Below, piece after piece: positions 58,138 through 64,000 of a DNA stretch of 64,000 nucleotides. Location of the stretch: NCBI GenBank assembly GCA_028687545.1, contig JAQTZZ010000011.1:26386-90385 (forward strand), in the 5' to 3' direction. Both the position numbers and the translations under genes were made by a program. The notes under the pieces were generated by a model. It saw only the letters and a list, made by a program, of their open reading frames with translations, searched no databases and was not told where the DNA came from. Source of the stretch: Candidatus Wallbacteria bacterium (lineage in GTDB: Bacteria > Muiribacteriota > JAQTZZ01). Numbering within the stretch: the stretch's first letter is position 1; the number at the start of each line of letters is the position of its first letter.

Positions 58138-61116
58138 CTACACTTCTAATCCGCCTTCCACTTGCTGTTCCGCACTGTTCCGCCCAGCCTGCTCCAGATA
58201 AAATTTCACCCAGCCTGCCAGAGCCTTGCTGATGATCTCATAAGCACGCTTGATTTCCTGATTGTCGACCTTGCAGAGCGCGGCTGACAGCTTGGTCAGA
58301 TAATCCCTCAGCAGGCCGGCCGCGGCTTCGGCTTTCATGGTCTTGTATTGCTCGCATTTTTTAAGTTTTTCTTCAAGCAGCAGGCGTTTATCGTTCTTCT
58401 CGCAAAGTTCACGCACTGAATGTTCAATGCTCTCTCCGAGGTTGACTCCCTTGGCTCCGGCGGAAAAAAGGTCGTCTGACATTTCCTCGAAAATATAATA
58501 AACTGATTCTTCCGAACTCTTAGGCTGCCTTTTCCTGACAATGCCGAAATTCAAACCCATGAAGAAATAAAGGGTGGAGTTTTTAACATTCAGGGCATAG
58601 CTGTCGCGGACCAGCAGATGGGTCTGCCAGTCAATGCCGAATTCTTCCCCTAAAGCATGCAGATACCGGTCAGAAGTCTTGTAGGCATCGGCCCAGAGTT
58701 CGACTCCATTGATGGCTGTGACCGGCAGGGCTTCCTCTGTCTGGATCATGATCATCCGCTGGGGAAATCCCAGGCTCGCTACGTTCACCTTGGAAGTCTT
58801 TGCCACTACAGCTTCTGAAATAATGTCAGGTGCGAAGATGGTCTTGTCCTCATCAGGCACTCCGAAAGTCAGAGTGAAAACCTGCTGGTATTTGCCGCGC
58901 TTGTCGCTGGTGGCTGTAGTAGTTCTGGAAGCAGTGAACAATGTTTTCAGGCTCTCCACATAGAAATTGCGGATCTTGGATTTTTCTTTGCCGTACTTGT
59001 TTTCCGCCTTATCCACCAGGAACTGCTCAATCGTCTGTTCAGGAATCACTTTGAACTTGGCAGCTGAAAAGTCCTTTAACTGGCGTTCGAAATCAAACGG
59101 GGAGGTGGAATAAACACGCCATCGCTCAGCCATTTCCACCTTGGTTAAAAAATCCGACTCGAACTTATCCCAGAGTTCGCAGACAGCTTTTTCTTCCAGC
59201 GCTGCATCACCGAACAGGACCTTGTCATAAAACCAGCTTCTCAGATCAATGTCCGCTTCGTCCACCACTATCCTGTCCACGAAATAATTCAGGCGTTTCC
59301 GCTCGTAAATTGAGGAAAGTTTGATTTTTTCCTGCTCAGGCAGAGTCTTCTGCCGCATTTCCTCCAGCATGGAGTAAAACATTTTCAGCACCTGGTAGAA
59401 GTGCTTGTCCAGATCCACTGAGATCTGCTTCAGACTGACAACGGCTCGCTCCAGGCGGTTGTGGTCAAAGACCAGCTTATTGGCTTTGAGCTGCAGGTTC
59501 TTCACGTTTTCCCAATGGGTATTCAGATCGCTCTTCATAAAGCTTCCAAAAAAAGCCTTGGAGATCTCTTCGATCTTGCGCAGCGATGCAGCCACAGCAT
59601 TATCCATGCGTTTGATGGATTCTTCCATTTCCGCCAGTCCCTGTTCCCAGCTGGAAACTATATCTGCGATTTCAGCGTTGAAAGTTTCCACGAATTTCAG
59701 TGTGAATGCAACACCCAGGTTGTAATCTCCGAGCTGTTCCTTGATCTCTTTGTTCACGGCTTCGAAGAACCCGTCGCTGTATTTTTTCATGTTGACAGCG
59801 ATCTTGTCGTCCAGCCGTTTCAGCTGAATGTCAGTCACCTGGTTGGACTTGATCCAGCTGCGGATGACCTGGGCAGATTCACTGTTCGAGCCGAGTTCAG
59901 GCAGCTTGCCGACTGGTACGATGGACTGGAACTCGCGGTCAGTCAGAATTTTAGCAAACAGCAGTTCATTGACATCCCTGGACAGCTCAGGGTAATTCTT
60001 GCTGAGAAAAGTGCCGTATCTGTAACTCATGGTCTTGTTGGTTTTGTCCCAGCGCTCTGTGATGTTGCCGAGCAGGGATGATGCGAAGCGGAGTCCGAAA
60101 ACCTCGGCTATCTCCTGCCCCGGGAAAAGCAGCGAACCGAATCCGTAAGTGGAAAAACTGGTGTATTTATTCTCGTTCTTCTCTACAGCGTCATAGACAA
60201 TGTTGTCCTTGACCGAGTCCTTTTTCTGGCCGGCATTGGTGATCACTCCGGATAAAATCCCGTGGGCAATGGTGCGCTCGACTGCAACATGGTCGCCCAT
60301 ATCAGTGCCGTTGATGATGTAGGCGAAGTCGTAAACACGCTTGGACTTGCTGCCCTTCACGGCAAAGGTGTCAGTATAGCGGGTGGAGAAGTCGATATGG
60401 TTGGGAGCCATCAGATAATCCAGTTCCATCAAGGCTGAGGCGCAGTTCCGCTGGATGTTCTCCCTGAAACCCGGCAGATGGAAGGCTTCGCTCGTCAAAA
60501 ACATGCCTGTGACAGCCAGGCGCTTGCTGGCAGTGTCCATGGCCACCTCGCGCAGCACATAGGCGAGGTCCAGAAACATGCCGGAGCCCGTGCCTCCGCA
60601 AAGGGAGTTCACAATGTAGACATCAGCATTTCCAGTGTCCGCCATCCGCACTTTCCCGCTGTTCACCACCAGGCTGCGGCTGCAGATTCTGGTAAATTTG
60701 GTACGCAGTATCTCAAGTACTTCGTCGATCGAGGAGAAGAAGGCCAGGCGGCCAAGATAGCGCTTCTGTTTAGCTCCACGGCCTGAAAGTTCCACATTTT
60801 TAGTCTGCGCTATGGGGAACCAGTTCTTTACATAAGGTTTTCTGTCCAGGAAAGCCTTGATGTCTCCGACCTGGGCATGCACGAGCAGGGTTTCATCCTT
60901 GTTCAATGCGCGCAGAGCCTCATCCTCGTCCTTGTAAGTATCTACATCAGCGTCAGAGTCGATGGAAAGGAAATCGATCATCCCGGGGATCCTGCCTTCG
61001 AAAAAAGGATGCTCCACAAACAGGCGCTTGATTTCAGAAAGCACCATTTTGCCGGCTCCACCCAGGCCCACGAAAAGAGTAGGGGTCAATTCCAGGAATT
61101 CGTTCTGCGACATCAT
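58138..61116 (-). CDS. Large tubulin-like (Tubulin_2-type) GTPase-fold protein
   Basis: The 992-residue protein starts with a glycine-rich loop (FVGLGGAGKMVLSEIKRLF) and has the tubulin/FtsZ signature SLCGGTGSGMFLDLAYVL at about residue 170. This matches the Tubulin_2 family of large bacterial tubulin-like proteins rather than FtsZ or TubZ, which are about 400 residues. After the GTPase-like domain (about 1-330) comes a long helical region (about 400-720) and a mixed C-terminal part. The family's role is not settled. GGAGG lies upstream of the ATG (the ATG at 61113 is an alternative). No ParA/ParB or TubR-like partner is next to it. The 5' leader region holds a ~200 bp palindrome. Confidence 0.8.
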   Translation of the reverse strand: MMSQNEFLELTPTLFVGLGGAGKMVLSEIKRLFVEHPFFEGRIPGMIDFLSIDSDADVDTYKDEDEALRALNKDETLLVHAQVGDIKAFLDRKPYVKNWFPIAQTKNVELSGRGAKQKRYLGRLAFFSSIDEVLEILRTKFTRICSRSLVVNSGKVRMADTGNADVYIVNSLCGGTGSGMFLDLAYVLREVAMDTASKRLAVTGMFLTSEAFHLPGFRENIQRNCASALMELDYLMAPNHIDFSTRYTDTFAVKGSKSKRVYDFAYIINGTDMGDHVAVERTIAHGILSGVITNAGQKKDSVKDNIVYDAVEKNENKYTSFSTYGFGSLLFPGQEIAEVFGLRFASSLLGNITERWDKTNKTMSYRYGTFLSKNYPELSRDVNELLFAKILTDREFQSIVPVGKLPELGSNSESAQVIRSWIKSNQVTDIQLKRLDDKIAVNMKKYSDGFFEAVNKEIKEQLGDYNLGVAFTLKFVETFNAEIADIVSSWEQGLAEMEESIKRMDNAVAASLRKIEEISKAFFGSFMKSDLNTHWENVKNLQLKANKLVFDHNRLERAVVSLKQISVDLDKHFYQVLKMFYSMLEEMRQKTLPEQEKIKLSSIYERKRLNYFVDRIVVDEADIDLRSWFYDKVLFGDAALEEKAVCELWDKFESDFLTKVEMAERWRVYSTSPFDFERQLKDFSAAKFKVIPEQTIEQFLVDKAENKYGKEKSKIRNFYVESLKTLFTASRTTTATSDKRGKYQQVFTLTFGVPDEDKTIFAPDIISEAVVAKTSKVNVASLGFPQRMIMIQTEEALPVTAINGVELWADAYKTSDRYLHALGEEFGIDWQTHLLVRDSYALNVKNSTLYFFMGLNFGIVRKRQPKSSEESVYYIFEEMSDDLFSAGAKGVNLGESIEHSVRELCEKNDKRLLLEEKLKKCEQYKTMKAEAAAGLLRDYLTKLSAALCKVDNQEIKRAYEIISKALAGWVKFYLEQAGRNSAEQQVEGGLEV

Positions 61117-61148
61117 GCCTCCTGCGTAATCATTATTTTCTTGATAAA

Positions 61149-61347
61149 TACTTAACTCGACTTTGGCAAATTTTCCATATCACATCGCTGAAACCCTTGT
61201 GGGGTGGCCAGGCGTAACTTATTTCTCGATCTGAGCCTTGCGAAGGAGAGAAAAAGTTATGCCAAGACAGGACCCGCCACAAATCAAGGTTTTTAACAAA
61301 TATCTGGCTGCACACCATAAAATTTGCCAAACTCAAGTACTTAAGTA
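61149..61347. repeat. ~200 bp imperfect palindrome in the tubulin-like/lipoprotein gap
   Basis: The two halves are imperfect reverse complements along their whole length. The outer arms read TACTTAA...CTTTGGCAAATTTT on the left and AAAATTTGCCAAA...TTAAGTA on the right. The inner arms read AAACCCTTGTGG and GGCGTAACTTATTTCTC against GAGAAAAAGTTATGCC and CCACAAATCAAGG. The centre is near 61240. No open frame lies inside. It could be a MITE-like non-autonomous element or a strongly folding RNA. The remaining part of this 403-bp gap holds the 28-bp palindrome and the lipoprotein promoter. Confidence 0.7.
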
Positions 61348-61379
61348 AATCCCTTCGTAATGCCATGGATACCCTCTTT

Positions 61380-61407
61380 GTAAAGACGCGCCATGGCGCG
61401 TCTTTAC
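61380..61407. repeat. Perfect 28-bp palindrome (REP-like)
   Basis: A self-complementary 28-mer centred on GCGCCATGGCGC begins GTAAAGAC and ends GTCTTTAC. Palindromes of this GACGCGCCATGGCGCGTC type are known as dispersed repeats in several bacterial groups. Only one copy is seen here. Confidence 0.75.
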
Positions 61408-61462
61408 CCAATACATCATATGATAACATTATTAAAAACAGGTTTTTTTGTCAAATTTACTG

Positions 61463-61492
61463 TTGAATTGGAGCTCTGTTCCTCTTGATAAT
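61463..61492 (+). promoter_or_regulatory. Putative promoter of the lipoprotein gene
   Basis: TTGAAT (61463-61468) and GATAAT (61487-61492) are 18 nt apart. Transcription would begin about 20 nt before the ATG at 61520, leaving a very short leader with no clear ribosome site. Confidence 0.45.
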
Positions 61493-61519
61493 AAAGACCA
61501 AAATATGTAAAATTCATCC

Positions 61520-64000
61520 ATGGCTCTTGTAAAGAGACGCCTTTTTATTATTTTCCTGACGATACTCTGCATTTCGTCATCCCTTTTTTTCATGACTGCC
61601 TGCGGTGGCGGCGGTGGTGGCGGCGGCGGCGCTGCCGACGGTACCACTCCTGTCACGCCCGTAAATGTCCCGCTGTTTCGTTCAGTCCAGTCAGTGAACG
61701 AGACAGGCGGTTCCCTGACCCTTCCGGACAATTCATCGCTTCAGATTCAGGGAGGACTGTTCAAAGGATCTGCCAGTATTTCTACAGAAAAATATTCAGC
61801 CCCTCAGACTCGATCAGACGATTATACAACTGTTTCCGGCTCATGCTATGTTCTGACTATACCTTCCGGCACTGTCACAGATCAGCCGGGAAAATTTTTC
61901 ATTCTGAAACCCGCAGCTGCCCTGGCGCCGCAAAAGAGTTCGGGATTAACCGATACAGTCAACAGATATATCATCGGAGATTCAAAATATTTCGGAATCT
62001 GCGGCGACTTCAGAGTGGATTCCGACAGCCTCCAGCGTTCCGGCGACATCAGGATTGAAATGCTGGCAGAGACGAGTCCGGCCTCTATAAACCTTACTCA
62101 GGGATTGAATTATATTTCAGGCCGGAACGGCCCGTTTCTGCCTGCAGTTGAATATGTAAGCATCAAAACTCCCCTAATCCTGCTCTGCGGCTGGCCGGAA
62201 GTTTCAAAAGACCCTGGCACGCTTTATTTTCAGCAATTCCAGTCTTTCATCAATTCATTTTATGCAGACTCTAATCTTACCGCAGCCTATGAACTTTTCT
62301 CGTTCAGCTACGACTCTGCCAGAACATTAGCTGAAATTGCAGGAGATTTTTCGCTCTCCGGACTCTCCCTGCGCACAGAAATCGAACGGGTCTTTCCTCT
62401 GGGCCGCAAGGTCGTATTGCTAGGATATTCCTGCGGAGGCCTGATCGGACATCATTACATCCAGAAATGCGGTGGAGATCTGCGGGTTTGCGGATTCATC
62501 GGCATGGGCGTACCGTTTCATGGCCTGCCTGTAAAGCAATGGACTGGAACTGGCCATCTGACGGATGTCCTGTCAGCCTCCTGCACGATCGGGATCAGCG
62601 CGTCCTGCGGATATGACTTTTTCGACGATACCTTCAATCAGGACCCGCTGGTTCAGAAGCTGCTGACCACATCCAGTCCGGACAGCCTGAGAAACTGCGA
62701 CCTTTATGATCTGAATCGGAATCTCAAATCATTGGATCTTTATCATTGTCTGGCAGGAACATCCGTACAATCATCCTATGCGGACGCGACCGGCGACGGG
62801 CTGGTACCTCTTGAATCCGCTCTTCTGAAATCATTCAATTCCGGCAGCTACGGAGACAATCTGCAGGATTTCCAGGTTTTTCCCGGGATTTCCAATTCAG
62901 CTCTGATTACAGACACCTCTGTGATCTCCCGGGCCAGGGTCATGCTTGCCGGAATGATTCAAGCCCCGGCCTCACCTAACTTTCTGATCTCCTTCGTCTC
63001 AGACAGGACCGGAGTCAATGACATCTATCTCATGAAAATGGACGGCAGCGGACTTACGAATCTCACGGGAGACGACTGGTATGACACTGCTCCTGATTTC
63101 AATACCGATGCCTCCAAGATCGCCTTTCATTCCCACAGCGAGATCTATACCATGGATATTAATGGATTTTCCAGCTCCAATAAGGTAAATCTGACCAACA
63201 ACACTACAGCAGACTGGGATCCCGTCTGGACTCCTGACGGTTCTAAAATCATCTTCGCCTCCACCCGTACCGGACACTGGGAGATATTCAGGATGCCCTC
63301 TACAGGCGGAACAGTTACCCAGCTCACGAATACAGGCAACTGGGTTGAGAATCGCTGCCCTGCCGTTTCTCCGGACGGGAATAAGATAATTTTCAGCTCC
63401 AACCAGAATGGCGGTAATTATGATATCTATAGAATGACAATGTCAGGAGGATTGGTAACCCGCCTCACTTCTGACACAGCTTTTGATTCATACCCCGAAT
63501 ATTCGGCAGGTGGCGGCTTTATCGTATTCTCGAGCGGCAGGGGGAGCAGCGATGCCATCAATGTCTGGAAGATGAATGCCGACGGCACCAACCCGGTCAG
63601 GCTCACCAATGCTGCGAACTATGTCTGCCAGGATCCTACTGTTTCTCCGGACAATACAAAGGTAGTCTTTGATTCCAATCAGTATGGCAACTTCGACCTG
63701 TTCAGCATGAATTGCTCCGACGGCAGCGAACTGACCAGGATCACCAGCGGCCCAGGGGACAATTTTCACCCTTCAGTCGGCTGGTCCGGGTCTCCATTGT
63801 ATCTATTGACAGTGAACATCACACCCCAGGGCGCTATCGATGCCAAGGCCGGCTGGAGCATTGACGAAGGCACAACCTGGAATCAAAGCGGAGACAGTCT
63901 CTGTCTGCCTGGGAATTCGAATTATAAGATCACTTTCCAGGATCTGGAAGGTTTCCTGACTCCAGCAGAAATAAACGGCAACATCGGGACCGCAGTCAAG
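61520..64000 (+). CDS. Lipoprotein with esterase-like domain and TolB-like propeller (3' end outside window)
   Basis: An open frame from ATG 61520 continues 827 codons to the last base without a stop. It begins with a charged signal peptide and a lipobox-like FMTAC at about residue 28, then a Gly-rich run and a linker. Residues about 220-480 resemble an alpha/beta hydrolase: TPLILLCGWPE, and the nucleophile elbow GYSCG with Ser at 304. From about 490 to 755 there are five to six PD40/TolB propeller units (SPDGNKIIFSSN, SPDNTKVVFDSN, with NADG-type turns). The end looks like a beta-sandwich repeat (ITPQGAIDAKAGWSIDEG). It is probably lipid-anchored at the cell surface or periplasm. The propeller units resemble those of the giant protein. 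No strong ribosome site precedes the start. Confidence 0.8.
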   Translation, partial: MALVKRRLFIIFLTILCISSSLFFMTACGGGGGGGGGAADGTTPVTPVNVPLFRSVQSVNETGGSLTLPDNSSLQIQGGLFKGSASISTEKYSAPQTRSDDYTTVSGSCYVLTIPSGTVTDQPGKFFILKPAAALAPQKSSGLTDTVNRYIIGDSKYFGICGDFRVDSDSLQRSGDIRIEMLAETSPASINLTQGLNYISGRNGPFLPAVEYVSIKTPLILLCGWPEVSKDPGTLYFQQFQSFINSFYADSNLTAAYELFSFSYDSARTLAEIAGDFSLSGLSLRTEIERVFPLGRKVVLLGYSCGGLIGHHYIQKCGGDLRVCGFIGMGVPFHGLPVKQWTGTGHLTDVLSASCTIGISASCGYDFFDDTFNQDPLVQKLLTTSSPDSLRNCDLYDLNRNLKSLDLYHCLAGTSVQSSYADATGDGLVPLESALLKSFNSGSYGDNLQDFQVFPGISNSALITDTSVISRARVMLAGMIQAPASPNFLISFVSDRTGVNDIYLMKMDGSGLTNLTGDDWYDTAPDFNTDASKIAFHSHSEIYTMDINGFSSSNKVNLTNNTTADWDPVWTPDGSKIIFASTRTGHWEIFRMPSTGGTVTQLTNTGNWVENRCPAVSPDGNKIIFSSNQNGGNYDIYRMTMSGGLVTRLTSDTAFDSYPEYSAGGGFIVFSSGRGSSDAINVWKMNADGTNPVRLTNAANYVCQDPTVSPDNTKVVFDSNQYGNFDLFSMNCSDGSELTRITSGPGDNFHPSVGWSGSPLYLLTVNITPQGAIDAKAGWSIDEGTTWNQSGDSLCLPGNSNYKITFQDLEGFLTPAEINGNIGTAVK

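Noticed and set aside
59461..60081. Plus-strand frame (206 codons) over the tubulin-like gene
   Set aside because: Antisense to a well-supported gene, with no motif and no start signal.
61149..61407. Insertion sequence or transposon with transposase
   Set aside because: The palindromes have no transposase gene inside or beside them; at most they are non-autonomous elements.
1..64000. tRNA, rRNA or CRISPR features
   Set aside because: No tRNA T-loop with acceptor pairing, no rRNA stretch and no regularly spaced repeat with unique spacers was seen.

Overview
This 64 kb window is bacterial and gene-dense. It carries about 40 supportable genes and no visible rRNA, tRNA, CRISPR array or transposase. 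Base composition is close to balanced, Shine-Dalgarno sites are good (GGAGG-type), and genes often overlap by 4 nt (ATGA). The mix is unusual: many TPR and HEAT proteins, two PilT ATPases, a large tubulin-like protein, a HutP-family protein, VanW, very large secreted repeat proteins, a lipoprotein and a small predicted outer-membrane barrel. This suggests an uncultivated, diderm-like lineage of the Wallbacteria/Riflebacteria/Muiribacteria type. That placement is inferred from gene style only; no marker phylogeny was possible.

Layout. 1-1.2 kb: the end of one gene, then a one-domain carbamoyltransferase-like protein (+). 1.2-11.9 kb: a minus-strand run holding a secreted CBM48-like protein, a sensor kinase, an NtrC-type regulator, a large TPR protein, a membrane PIN-TRAM protein, a CBS-HutP fusion and a TPR protein with three cold-shock domains. 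Several of these look RNA-related. 12-18.1 kb: two pilT genes flank a more AT-rich pair, a membrane protein and a subtilisin fused to a phospholipase C-like domain. 18.2-24.2 kb: a GIY-YIG gene, then a compact operon (aminotransferase, nitroreductase, DUF523, CPBP protease, NadA, VanW, DUF502) behind a good sigma70-type promoter. 24.4-31 kb: a 55-residue protein, MurJ, a HEAT/PH-like protein and a possible RiPP locus. That locus has a double-glycine leader peptide gene divergent from a B12-type radical SAM gene, followed by an unknown protein and a small membrane protein. 31-44 kb: a 1210-residue HEAT protein with a repeated C-terminal motif, then a minus-strand chain (site-2 protease, GlyS, Lon, EngB, DegT-type aminotransferase, CBM9-like secreted protein).

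44-57 kb holds the largest object: an 11.3 kb gene for a giant protein with a prepilin-like N-terminus, beta-propellers, two beta-helix blocks and a His-rich end. It is followed at once by a secreted FGE-like/kelch protein. 57-64 kb has 16-bp tandem repeats, an unknown protein, a 992-residue tubulin-like protein, a ~200 bp imperfect palindrome beside a perfect 28-bp palindrome, and a lipoprotein (esterase plus TolB-like propeller) that runs off the window.

The themes that fit together are type IV pilus or pseudopilus surface biology (two PilT, the prepilin-anchored giant, secreted propeller proteins) and RNA-level regulation (HutP, cold-shock, PIN-TRAM). The best candidate for an undescribed system is the peptide/radical SAM locus at 27.5-30.3 kb. 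The giant surface protein comes next.
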